Below, piece after piece: positions 52,824 to 60,654 of a stretch of DNA of 64,000 nucleotides. The notes beneath the pieces are model-generated. The model had not been told where the DNA came from. It worked only from the letters and a program-made list of their open reading frames with translations, and did no database searches. The stretch's first letter is position 1. Each line of letters opens with the position of its first letter. The position numbers and the translations under genes are program-made. Source of the stretch: Occultella glacieicola (GTDB taxonomy: Bacteria > Actinomycetota > Actinomycetes > Actinomycetales > Beutenbergiaceae); assembly GCF_004353825.1 (NCBI RefSeq), contig NZ_SMNA01000004.1, positions 124,001 to 188,000 on the forward strand, written 5' to 3'.

Positions 52824-53723
52824 TCACGCGGCGAGGCCGACCAGTCGCGCGCTGTCGGTCCACAGCGAGTCGGCTAGGTCGTCGCGGACCGCGAGCGTGG
52901 ACGGGTCGAGCCAGGACAGCCGGCCCGAGCGCAGGGCCGCGTAACCGCGCTCGTCCGGGGCCGGGTGGCTGCCGCCCGCGAGTTCGGTCAGGGCACCTCC
53001 CGCGGCCGCCGCGGTGTTCAGGGTGGGTTGGAGGCGCCGCAGTGGCGCTCCGAGACCGGTGCCGAGCACCGACCACGCCACCCGCATGCCCGCCGGGAGG
53101 TCGCGGGCCAGGCCGGTGCCGAACACCTGGCCCGGGTCATAGGCGATCACCGTGGCCGCGCGGTCGCGCAGTTCCGGTCTGGACCGCAGCGACCGCGCGT
53201 TCAGGATCGTGCAGAGCTTGGCCGCGGTGTAGGCGTGCTGACCGGCCCGGCGGGGCCTGGCATCCCGGTCGGGGTCGCGGTCCGGGTGGGCGAGCAGGTG
53301 GGCGTCCGCGTGGCGGGGGACGGCCAACCCCGCCTTCGTGGCGGGGTCATGGGTGCCGCTCGTGGTGAGCACGATCCGGGACCGCTCCGCCAGCACCGGC
53401 AGGAGCAGCCGGACGAGCAGGTAGTGCCCGAGGTGGTTCAGGACGAACGTGGTCTCGTACCCCTCCGGCGTCCGCCCGTCGGCGTCGGCCCGGATCCCGC
53501 CGGCGTTCAGGACCAGACCGTCGATCCGTGAGTTGCCGAGCCGCTCGCGCACCGAGGCCGCGAAGGTGCGCACCGAGTCGAGCCGGGTCAGGTCCAGGGC
53601 ATCGGCGGGGTCCGCGGGGGAGCGGGCGCCGACGATCACCCGGGCGTTCGGGGCCTCGGCCAGGCGCGCCGCGGCACGGGCGCCGAACCCTGAGCTCCCG
53701 CCGGTCATCACGTATGTCGCCAC
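52824..53723 (-). CDS. Short-chain dehydrogenase/reductase (retinol dehydrogenase-like)
   Basis: 299 residues from a GTG at 53723 with a GAGGGCGGGGG run upstream. Rossmann motif TYVMTGGSSGFGARAA, LVLNAGG, catalytic Ser in VLTTSGTHD and YTAAK (Tyr/Lys). An insertion of Asp/Arg-rich sequence (HPDRDPDRDARPRR) precedes the YxxxK motif. NAD(P)-dependent oxidoreductase of unknown substrate. The open frame extends upstream to 53897 in Arg-rich sequence that does not look like protein. Confidence 0.86.
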   Translation of the reverse strand: MATYVMTGGSSGFGARAAARLAEAPNARVIVGARSPADPADALDLTRLDSVRTFAASVRERLGNSRIDGLVLNAGGIRADADGRTPEGYETTFVLNHLGHYLLVRLLLPVLAERSRIVLTTSGTHDPATKAGLAVPRHADAHLLAHPDRDPDRDARPRRAGQHAYTAAKLCTILNARSLRSRPELRDRAATVIAYDPGQVFGTGLARDLPAGMRVAWSVLGTGLGAPLRRLQPTLNTAAAAGGALTELAGGSHPAPDERGYAALRSGRLSWLDPSTLAVRDDLADSLWTDSARLVGLAA

Positions 53724-53944
53724 GTTGCCCCCGCCCTCGCCGAGGTTCTCGCCCCGAGTGTAGCCTCGGCGTTCCCGCTGGGATCCGGGCCGATCGGCTG
53801 TCGAAACCGTGGCTGCTCGTACGTCATGGAGGTAAGGCCGTCGATGCGGCCCGGTCGGCGGGCGACGTCGGCCCCGAGCAGGAAGGATCGGACCCATGAC
53901 TGCGTCCGGTTCACAGTTCAGCCCGTTGGGCGAGGAGGAGTGAG

Positions 53945-54295
53945 ATGAAGTTCGTGGTCCTGTTGATGGCCGATGGCGCCGAGAAGGCGTTCGACGAACA
54001 GACCCCCGAGGAGCAGGGCGCGCTCATGGAGAAGTTCGGGGCGTTCGACGCCGCGTGCGCGGCCCAGGAGGGCGTGACGATCCTCGCCGGCGAGGCCCTC
54101 GCGGACGGAGACGCGGCGAGCACGGTGCGCACCCGTGACGGGCAGCTCACCGTGACGGACGGCCCCTACGCCGAGGCGGTCGAACAGCTCGGCGGCTTCT
54201 ATCTCGTCGAGGCGCCCGACCGGGACGTCCTGGTCGAGCTGATCGCGGAGCTGCCCGCCTACGACATCCAGATCAACCCCGTCCAGGAGATGTGA
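53945..54295 (+). CDS. YCII/DGPF-family protein
   Basis: 116 residues. A YciI-like ferredoxin-fold protein with the hallmark VTDGPYAEAVEQLGGFYLVEAPD (DGPF-type motif with flanking Asp). Such proteins are very often encoded beside ECF sigma factors of the SigJ/ECF42 type, as here: two YCII genes then the sigma factor. Suspected roles are binding a small molecule or the sigma factor itself; unproven. First gene of the three-gene unit. Confidence 0.88.
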   Translation: MKFVVLLMADGAEKAFDEQTPEEQGALMEKFGAFDAACAAQEGVTILAGEALADGDAASTVRTRDGQLTVTDGPYAEAVEQLGGFYLVEAPDRDVLVELIAELPAYDIQINPVQEM

Positions 54296-54297
54296 GG

Positions 54298-54645
54298 ATG
54301 AAGAACTACGTCATCCTGATCGCCTATGAGCCCTGGGACTGGTCCACCGCCACCGAGGAGCAGCGGGCGGCCTTCTTCGCCCAGCACGGTGCGTTCTCCG
54401 AGTTCATCGACGCACACGGCAAGCAGGTCGCGAGCGCGGCGCTGGACGACACCGACACGGCGACCACGGTGCGGCACGTGAACGGCGAGGTGGTCGTCAC
54501 CGACGGGCCGTTCGCCGAGACCGCCGAGATGATCGGTGGCTACTACGAGGTGGAGTTGCCCGACCTCGACACCGCCATCGAGGCGGTGGCGCTGCTGCCG
54601 CCGTCGTACTCCCTCGAGATCCGGCCGGTGATCGCCGTCAGGTGA
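54298..54645 (+). CDS. Second YCII/DGPF-family protein
   Basis: 115 residues from the ATG at 54298 (GGAG eight bases upstream); a GTG at 54292 would overlap the previous stop. It has the same motif as its neighbour (VTDGPFAETAEMIGGYYEVELPD) but shares only modest identity elsewhere, so the pair is an old duplication. Its stop overlaps the sigma-factor GTG by four bases, indicating coupled synthesis. Confidence 0.88.
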   Translation: MKNYVILIAYEPWDWSTATEEQRAAFFAQHGAFSEFIDAHGKQVASAALDDTDTATTVRHVNGEVVVTDGPFAETAEMIGGYYEVELPDLDTAIEAVALLPPSYSLEIRPVIAVR

Positions 54646-55907
54646 GCGAGGACGCGCTGGTACGCGTGGTGCGCGAGGAGTGGGGCCGTTTGGTGGCTCT
54701 GCTCCTCGCGCGCTACCGTCGGCTCGACCTGGTCGAGGACGCCCTCGGGGACGCGGTGGAGGCCGCGGCCCGCGCCTGGCCCGCCGACGGCGTTCCCGCC
54801 AACCCGGCCGGGTGGCTCAATACCGCGGCGTCCCGCCGGGTACTCGACCGGCTCCGGGCCGAGGCGATGCAGCAGCGCCGTGCGCCGCTGCTGGTGACCG
54901 AGGTCGAGCGGCGATCCGGGGGTACCGCCGTGATGGTCGATCCCGGCGGGCTCGTCGAGGACGACGTCCTGCGGTTGGTGCTGATGTGCACGCATCCAGC
55001 TCTCGGCGCCGAGGCCGCGGCCGCGCTTGCGCTGCGCCTCGTCCTCGGCGTGAGCACGCACGACGTGGCGAGACTGTTCCTGGTGCCCGAGCCGACGATG
55101 GCGGCGCGGATCACGCGGGCGAAGAAGAAGATCGTCTCCGCCGGAATCCCTCTGGCTGTGCCCGGGGCGGACGCGCTCCCGGAGCGGCTCGACGCGGTCG
55201 CCCAGATCGCCTACCTCGCCTTCACCGCCGGCTACGCCCCCGGCAGCGGATCCGACCTGCTGCGCGCCGACCTCGCGGGCGAGGCGGTCCGGCTGGTTCG
55301 GGTGGTCCTCGACGAGCGCCCGGGGGAACCGGTCCTCGTGGCGCTGCTGGCGCTCATGCTGCTCCAGCACTCCAGACGAGATGCGCGGGTGGGTGCCGAT
55401 GGTGACCTGGTCCTGCTCGGGGAGCAGGACCATACGTTGTGGCACCACGACGAGATCGAGGAAGGGCTCGCGCTGCTGCGCAGCCTCGGCGACGCGCACG
55501 TCCTCGGAGCGACGGCGGCCGGCTACCTCCTGCAGGCACGCATCGCCGCGGAGCACGTGATCGTCGGGAACGCCGCACAGACCCGCTGGCATCGCATCGT
55601 CGACCACTACGACGCGCTGCTACGTCTCGCGCCGTCGCCCGCCGCGGAACTCGCCAGGGCGGTGGCGCTCGCGGAGGCCGCAGGGCCCGACGCGGGTCTG
55701 GCCGCCCTCGACCGCATCCAGTTACCGGGCAGTCACCGGCTGGCGGCCGTGCGGGCGGAACTGCTGGTGAGGACCGGACGACTGGATGAGGCGCGGGTCG
55801 CCTACGGGGAGGCGATCGCGAGGTGCCGCAACGAGGCCGAACTGGAGCACCTGCGTCGGCGGCGGGCCGGACTCGCCGAGGACGAATCCACGGCGACGTG
55901 CCCCTGA
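54642..55907 (+). CDS. ECF sigma factor, ECF42/SigJ-like with C-terminal extension (DUF6596)
   Basis: 421 residues from a GTG. Sigma region 2 is at about 10-75 (LVEDALGDAVEAAARAWPADGVPANPAGWL) and region 4 at about 110-165 (ALALRLVLGVSTHDVARLFLVPEPTMAARITRAKKKI). A long C-terminal domain of about 230 residues (AYLAFTAGYAPGSG and tetratricopeptide-like helices) replaces a separate anti-sigma factor and is typical of the ECF42 group linked to DGPF/YCII proteins. It probably activates its own operon; no ECF-type promoter could be pinned down by eye. Confidence 0.9.
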   Translation: MSEDALVRVVREEWGRLVALLLARYRRLDLVEDALGDAVEAAARAWPADGVPANPAGWLNTAASRRVLDRLRAEAMQQRRAPLLVTEVERRSGGTAVMVDPGGLVEDDVLRLVLMCTHPALGAEAAAALALRLVLGVSTHDVARLFLVPEPTMAARITRAKKKIVSAGIPLAVPGADALPERLDAVAQIAYLAFTAGYAPGSGSDLLRADLAGEAVRLVRVVLDERPGEPVLVALLALMLLQHSRRDARVGADGDLVLLGEQDHTLWHHDEIEEGLALLRSLGDAHVLGATAAGYLLQARIAAEHVIVGNAAQTRWHRIVDHYDALLRLAPSPAAELARAVALAEAAGPDAGLAALDRIQLPGSHRLAAVRAELLVRTGRLDEARVAYGEAIARCRNEAELEHLRRRRAGLAEDESTATCP

Positions 55908-55963
55908 CCGACGCCCAAGGTGCGGCCACGCTCCCCGGCCGGGACCTCGCCGTCGCTCGTTCC

Positions 55964-56191
55964 TCAGAGGGGCGGCTCGGCCGGCGGCGGGCCCTCGCGG
56001 CGCTCCACGACGGTGTGCGAGGTGTTCGTGCGCTGGCGGTTCATGACCAGGGCGACGATCAGCGCCAACACCCCGGCGGCCATGCAGATGTACCCGATCA
56101 CGGTCAGGTCCACCACGTCCCACTGGTCCCGCACCCCGAAACTGAGGATCGCACCGAGCACGATCAGGATGATGCCTCCACCGATACCCAC
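55964..56191 (-). CDS. DUF6458-type small membrane protein
   Basis: 75 residues from a GTG at 56191 with GAAGGG upstream. Two membrane helices (GIGGGIILIVLGAILSFGV and the TVIGYICMAAGVLALIVALV stretch) and a polar tail ending EGPPPAEPPL. The MGIGGGIxLIVLGAIL start is typical of a small actinobacterial family (DUF6458) without known function. Convergent with the sigma-factor gene. Confidence 0.82.
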   Translation of the reverse strand: MGIGGGIILIVLGAILSFGVRDQWDVVDLTVIGYICMAAGVLALIVALVMNRQRTNTSHTVVERREGPPPAEPPL

Positions 56192-56296
56192 GATTGCGTT
56201 CCCTTCCGCCGGCTCGAACGTCCGGTCAGACCCCTCATCGTGCCGGTGACGGGCGCTGCCCGCACGTCGGGTGGCCCGTAGTGGCGGTGCTTCACC

Positions 56297-56743
56297 TCAG
56301 CCGGCGACCGCGACGGTCAGCAGGGTGAACGCGGCGACGATCACCGCCACACGCACGTAATGGAGCGCATCCCAGCGTGCCATCTGCTCGCGCCAGTCCG
56401 CCGGCACGGTCTCGGGCGTCCACCCCTTCGACCGGTTGTTGATCGGCACCAGCAGCGCCACGGACATGATCACGCTGACCACCAGCAGTCCCGCGGCCGT
56501 CCACGCCGGTAAGGCCGTCTCGGGGCTCAGCAACGCCGTGGCGGCGGTGAGCACGAGCGAGCCGATGTACCAGAACGGCATCACGCGCCCGAGCATCCGC
56601 GCGCCGTTGCTGCGCGCCAGAATGCCCGCATTCCCGGGCAGCCCGTCGACGATCGGGTTGATCACGAACGCGACCGAGGCCTCCACCCCCACCATCACCC
56701 CGACGACCACCACGGCGACGATCGGCAACCATTCCATGTCCAT
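56297..56743 (-). CDS. DUF1772 (anthrone-oxygenase-like) membrane protein
   Basis: 148 residues with four membrane helices. EASVAFVINPIVDGLP, LVPINNRSKGWTPETVPADWREQMARWDALHYVRV and the terminal helix fit the DUF1772 family, some members of which are anthrone oxygenases; the bacterial ones are uncharacterised. The Asn-Asn...Trp...Trp...Arg pattern of the family is kept. It is divergent from a TetR gene with two palindromic operators between them, so it is probably the regulated target. Confidence 0.85.
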   Translation of the reverse strand: MDMEWLPIVAVVVVGVMVGVEASVAFVINPIVDGLPGNAGILARSNGARMLGRVMPFWYIGSLVLTAATALLSPETALPAWTAAGLLVVSVIMSVALLVPINNRSKGWTPETVPADWREQMARWDALHYVRVAVIVAAFTLLTVAVAG

Positions 56744-56839
56744 CTCCCTGAACTTCGCGCAACTCTCGTTGGCTCGACCTCGGAACTAGCAGTGCTAGAA
56801 AACGTAGCAGGGAAATGCTAGCGGCGCTAGACTGAGGTG
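56744..56839. promoter_or_regulatory. Two perfect CTAGC palindromes between DUF1772 and TetR genes
   Basis: CTAGCAGTGCTAG (56786-56798) and CTAGCGGCGCTAG (56818-56830) are both perfect inverted repeats around one central base, with centres 32 bp apart (about three helical turns). A half-site-like GTAGCAG lies between them. They sit where both divergent promoters must be, so the TetR protein encoded at 56840 probably binds here and represses both genes. Confidence 0.68.
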
Positions 56840-57445
56840 ATGACCTCATCGTCGGCATCGCACAAGGCACGTCGGCTCGCGGAGCGGGAGGCGCGGATCG
56901 TCGCCGCGGCCCGTGCGCTCGCGGAGGAGCACGGCTGGGAGGCGGTGACCACCCGGCGGCTCGCCGACGCGATCGGGTACAGCCAGCCGGTGCTCTATTC
57001 CCACTTCCCCGGTGGGATGTCCGAGATCGTCACCGCCGTGGCGCTCGTCGGCTTCGACGAACTTGCACGAGCGATGTCCGGCACCGGCGTCGGCGACCCG
57101 AGCGAGAGCGGGGCCGGCGCGGACGGCCTCCGCGCCATCGTCACCGCGTACCTCGGTTACGCCGAACGTCATCCAGCGACGTACGAGGCGATGTTCCGCC
57201 TGCCCATCGGGGCGCCGTTCGCGTCCGAGCAGACGCCACGTTCGATGCGGGTCGCCTTCGATGCGCTCGTCGAGGTGCTTCGGAGCCAGGAGCGGCCGCC
57301 GGAGGACCCGGCGACGGCGGCCGAGGTGCTGTGGGGCGCGGTGCACGGCGTCGCGACGCTCGGGTCCGCGGCGCGCCTGTCGCCCGGCAACGAGGACCGC
57401 CGGGTCGAGGAACTCGTCCGCCGCTATGCCGGTGGATCGGAGTGA
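56840..57445 (+). CDS. TetR/AcrR family transcriptional regulator
   Basis: 201 residues from the ATG at 56840 (a GTG at 56837 directly precedes it). HTH domain REARIVAAARALAEEHGWEAVTTRRLADAIGYSQPVLYSHFPGGMSEI. The C-terminal domain resembles the WHG/TetR_C_13-like group (YLGYAERHPATYEAMFRLP). The second palindrome ends only ten bases before its start codon, so strong autorepression is expected. Likely controls the DUF1772 gene; the ligand is unknown. Confidence 0.9.
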   Translation: MTSSSASHKARRLAEREARIVAAARALAEEHGWEAVTTRRLADAIGYSQPVLYSHFPGGMSEIVTAVALVGFDELARAMSGTGVGDPSESGAGADGLRAIVTAYLGYAERHPATYEAMFRLPIGAPFASEQTPRSMRVAFDALVEVLRSQERPPEDPATAAEVLWGAVHGVATLGSAARLSPGNEDRRVEELVRRYAGGSE

Positions 57446-57521
57446 GCGAGGAAGTCGCCAACGCCTCGAATCCGACGGTTGTCGGTGACTGACTCGCGGC
57501 GGTGGCAGCGGTTTCGGGACC

Positions 57522-58349
57522 TCAGCCCTTGATGCCGCTCGCGAACCCGATGATGAAGTACTTCTGCAGGAGGAAGTAGACGATCAACAGCGGGACGATC
57601 GCGATCGCCATACCCGCGAACAGCACGCCCCAGTCCGTGGCGAACTCGCCGCGGAACGCGTAGATCGCCACCGGCAGGGTCTGCTGGTTGCTGCCGCCCA
57701 CGTACAGCAGCGGGGTGAGGAAGTCGTTCCAGGTGGTGATGCCGGTGAGGATCACCACGGTGCCGGTGATCGGGCGCAGCAGCGGGAACACGATCTTGCG
57801 GAACATCGTGATCGCGCCGGCGCCGTCCACCCGGGCCGCCTCCTCGTACTCCCGGGGCAGCGCGCGGATGAACCCGGCGTACAGGAAGATCGTGAACGGC
57901 AGCTGGTGCCCGGCCTCGAACAGGATCAGTGAGGTCCAGGTGCCGAGCAGGTTCGCCGAGTTCATGACCTGGTACAGCGGCACCATGCCCAGCTGCAGCG
58001 GGATCATCAGCCCGAGCAGGAACACCAGGTACGTCAGCGTGCTCAGGCGGCTCAGCCGGCGCGAGAGCACGTACGCGGCCAGTGAGCCGAAGCCGACCAG
58101 GATCAGCACGCTCAGCGCGACCACGACGATCGAGTTGACGTACGCCGTGCCGAGCTCGCCCCGGTCCCACGCGGTCGCGAAGTTCTCCCAGTTCAGTGAC
58201 GTCGGCAGCGCCAGCGGGCTCGCGGCCACCTCGGCCTGGCTCTTGAAGGCCACCGTGAAGAACACGTAGAACGGGAAGATGAACGCACACGCGCAGACGA
58301 TCATCAGCACCTCGCGGCTCAGCCGGGCCGCCCCGAACCGTTGCCTCAT
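57522..58349 (-). CDS. Carbohydrate ABC transporter permease (MalG/UgpE-like)
   Basis: 275 residues from the ATG at 58349, overlapping the first permease gene by four bases. Six membrane helices and the EAA loop EEAARVDGAGAITMFRKIVFPLLRP that docks the ATPase. The MalG-type CUT1 arrangement (N-terminal MIVCACAFIFPFYVFFTVAFKS) is clear. It forms the membrane channel with the upstream permease. No ATPase gene is in the operon, which is usual for CUT1 systems sharing an MsmK/MsiK-type ATPase encoded elsewhere. Confidence 0.93.
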   Translation of the reverse strand: MRQRFGAARLSREVLMIVCACAFIFPFYVFFTVAFKSQAEVAASPLALPTSLNWENFATAWDRGELGTAYVNSIVVVALSVLILVGFGSLAAYVLSRRLSRLSTLTYLVFLLGLMIPLQLGMVPLYQVMNSANLLGTWTSLILFEAGHQLPFTIFLYAGFIRALPREYEEAARVDGAGAITMFRKIVFPLLRPITGTVVILTGITTWNDFLTPLLYVGGSNQQTLPVAIYAFRGEFATDWGVLFAGMAIAIVPLLIVYFLLQKYFIIGFASGIKG

Positions 58350-59287
58350 CGGTCCACCTCGAATCGCCGCAGGGCCCCCAGCTGCACCATCGCGAACGCG
58401 AACACGATCATGGTCAGCACCAGGGCGATCGCCGCGGAGTAGCCGAACCGCCCGGACACGAAGGCCTCCTTGTACATGATCACGGACAGGGTCTCGGTCG
58501 AATAGCCCGGGCCGCCGCCGGTCATCGCGAACACCTGGTCGAACAGTTTCAGGCTGCTGATCAGGGTCAGGGACATCGCGACCGTGGTGGCCGGGATCAG
58601 CAGCGGCACCGTGATCAGGCGGGTGCGCTGCCACCAGGTCGCACCGTCCAGTTCCGAGGACTCGTTCAGCTCGGCCGGGATACCCTGCAGCCCGGCCAGG
58701 TAGATGACCATGGTCAGACCGGCGTTCTGCCAGATGACCACGCCGATCACGGTCCACAGCGCGAGCGAGCTCTCCCCGAGCCAGTTCTGGGCCAGGAAGT
58801 CGAGCCCGACCGCCCGCAGCACCGTGTTCAGCGGCCCCTGCGGCGTCAGGATGAACGTCCACAGGAACGCGATGATCACCGGCGGCAGCATGGCGGGGGC
58901 GAAGAACAGCGTCCGCAGCACGTTGCGGGTCACCAGCGAGGAGTGCAGCACGAGCGCCAGGCCCAGCCCGACGAGCGTCTGCACCGCCGTCACCGTCACG
59001 GCGATGATCAGCGAGTTCCGGAGCGCCGAACGGGCCGCCACGTCGGAGAGGATCTCCGCGAAGTTCTCCAGCCCGATGAACGTGGTGCCATCGGCCCGGC
59101 CGCTCCAGTCCGTGAACGCGTACAGCGCCCCGGACAGCGTCGGGTACAGCACCACCAGCGCGTACAGGACGAACGCCGGCAGCAGCAGCGCGTAGGGGAC
59201 CCCGGCCGGGGTGAGGCTCCGCCTGCTGCCCGACGGCGCGGGCTGGGTCGGTCGTGGGGGCGTCGCCGTGGTCACGGCTGAGGTCAC
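58346..59287 (-). CDS. Carbohydrate ABC transporter permease (MalF/UgpA-like)
   Basis: 313 residues from a GTG at 59287 whose last base overlaps the binding-protein stop (GTGA). Six membrane helices; EAA loop ESSELDGATWWQRTRLITVPLLIP; SLKLFDQVFAMTGGGPGYSTETLSVIMYKEAF is typical of CUT1 sugar permeases. Partner of the second permease with which it overlaps by four bases. The order regulator, oxidoreductase, binding protein, permease, permease suggests one operon. Confidence 0.93.
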   Translation of the reverse strand: MTSAVTTATPPRPTQPAPSGSRRSLTPAGVPYALLLPAFVLYALVVLYPTLSGALYAFTDWSGRADGTTFIGLENFAEILSDVAARSALRNSLIIAVTVTAVQTLVGLGLALVLHSSLVTRNVLRTLFFAPAMLPPVIIAFLWTFILTPQGPLNTVLRAVGLDFLAQNWLGESSLALWTVIGVVIWQNAGLTMVIYLAGLQGIPAELNESSELDGATWWQRTRLITVPLLIPATTVAMSLTLISSLKLFDQVFAMTGGGPGYSTETLSVIMYKEAFVSGRFGYSAAIALVLTMIVFAFAMVQLGALRRFEVDR

Positions 59288-60618
59288 GGCGTCCCCTTCG
59301 CGTACTCGGCGTCCATCTGGGCGAGCAGGTCGGGGATCGTGATCTCGTCCGCATACAACTGCTGGCCGGACTGCAACATGGTCTGCTGCACGTCGCCGTT
59401 GGGCCACAGGTAGTTCGCGTACGGCACGGTCCGGCCCTCGTCCACCAGCGGGAGGACCGGCTCGAGGGAGGGGTTGTCGACGACGGCGCCGACGTCCAGG
59501 CCGGGGAGCACCGCGAGCGTGTTCGCGTAGGTCTCCACGTTCCCGGGACCGGCGAGGAAGTCCAGGAGCGCCCGGGCGCCGTCGGGGTTCTTCGCCGCGG
59601 CGTTGACAGCCAGGAAGTCCGGCGCGGTCGGCAACAGGGTCGCCCCGGCGTCGTCGCTCGACGGCATCGCAACGATCGAGAACGCCTCCGCCCCGGACTC
59701 GGAGTACTCGAACAGCGCGGGCAGGCCCGAGTTCGTGAGCACGGTCATCCCGGCGGCCCCGGTGGCGAGATCCTGCATCGCCTGGTCCGGCGGGACCCCG
59801 AGCGCGCCCTCGGTGAAGAAGCCCTTGTCCCGTAGTTCCAGGTACTTCGTGAACACCTCGGTCCAGCCGGGCTCGTCGCTGAAGGACGTCTCGCCCGCGC
59901 GCATCTGGGCGTCGAGGTCCGGGTTGGGCCCGTACAGGAGCGTGCCGGCGAAGATGTACACATAGAACTGCAGGTAGATCGCGCCGCCGGAGAGTCCGTG
60001 CGAGATCGCGGTTCGCCCGGAATCGGTCAGCGCCTGGGACACCTCGAGGAGCTCGGGCCAGGTCGTCGGCGGCTCGAGCCCCAGTTCGGCGAAGACGGCC
60101 AGGTTGTAGGCCAGCACGAGGGAGTTGCGGGCCACGGGGAACGCGTAGGTCTTGCCGTCCACGTCGGAGAGGGCGCGGGTGCCGTCGTCGATGTCGCCGG
60201 TCCAGGCCGCGTCGGAGAGGTCGAGCAGGTCCCCGCTGCTGCCGAGCACGCCGGCGGCCACGTTGGAGGAGTAGCCGGGGGAGACCCGGAAGAGGTCGGC
60301 GGCGGTGCCGGAGGAGAGCTGCACCGGCAGTTGCTGGTTCATGTCCGGCACGGCCACGGATGCGATGTCGAGCTCGATGCCGGTGTCCGCGGTGAACGGC
60401 TCGACCAGCGGTTCGATGCCGGTGTTCTGCTCGGTGGACAGGTAGGCCGTGACCGTGCCACCGCCCGAACCGGACCCGGACTCCTCACCCGAGCCTCCGC
60501 CGTCGTCATTCACGAAGCCGCCGCAGCCGGCGAGGGTGAGGGCACCGAACCCGGCGCCGCCGAGGAGCAGGGCGCGGCGCGAGGGGGTGAAGCGCGAGTG
60601 CGAGGTGATGGGGGACAT
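59284..60618 (-). CDS. Extracellular solute-binding lipoprotein of a sugar ABC transporter
   Basis: 444 residues, ATG with AAGGAGAG upstream. The N terminus has an SRRALLLGG Arg pair and a lipobox LTLAGC (Cys32), then a Gly/Ser/Asp linker and a family-1 solute-binding fold (GIEPLVEPFTADTGIELDIA, AADLFRVSPGYSSN, ARNSLVLAYNLAVFAELGLEPPTTWPELL). It delivers a sugar or glycan fragment to the two permeases downstream. The Arg pair might allow Tat export. Substrate unknown. Confidence 0.92.
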   Translation of the reverse strand: MSPITSHSRFTPSRRALLLGGAGFGALTLAGCGGFVNDDGGGSGEESGSGSGGGTVTAYLSTEQNTGIEPLVEPFTADTGIELDIASVAVPDMNQQLPVQLSSGTAADLFRVSPGYSSNVAAGVLGSSGDLLDLSDAAWTGDIDDGTRALSDVDGKTYAFPVARNSLVLAYNLAVFAELGLEPPTTWPELLEVSQALTDSGRTAISHGLSGGAIYLQFYVYIFAGTLLYGPNPDLDAQMRAGETSFSDEPGWTEVFTKYLELRDKGFFTEGALGVPPDQAMQDLATGAAGMTVLTNSGLPALFEYSESGAEAFSIVAMPSSDDAGATLLPTAPDFLAVNAAAKNPDGARALLDFLAGPGNVETYANTLAVLPGLDVGAVVDNPSLEPVLPLVDEGRTVPYANYLWPNGDVQQTMLQSGQQLYADEITIPDLLAQMDAEYAKGTP

Positions 60619-60654
60619 GGGGGCCTCTCCTTCGAGGGTCGGGATGGGGGCTGA

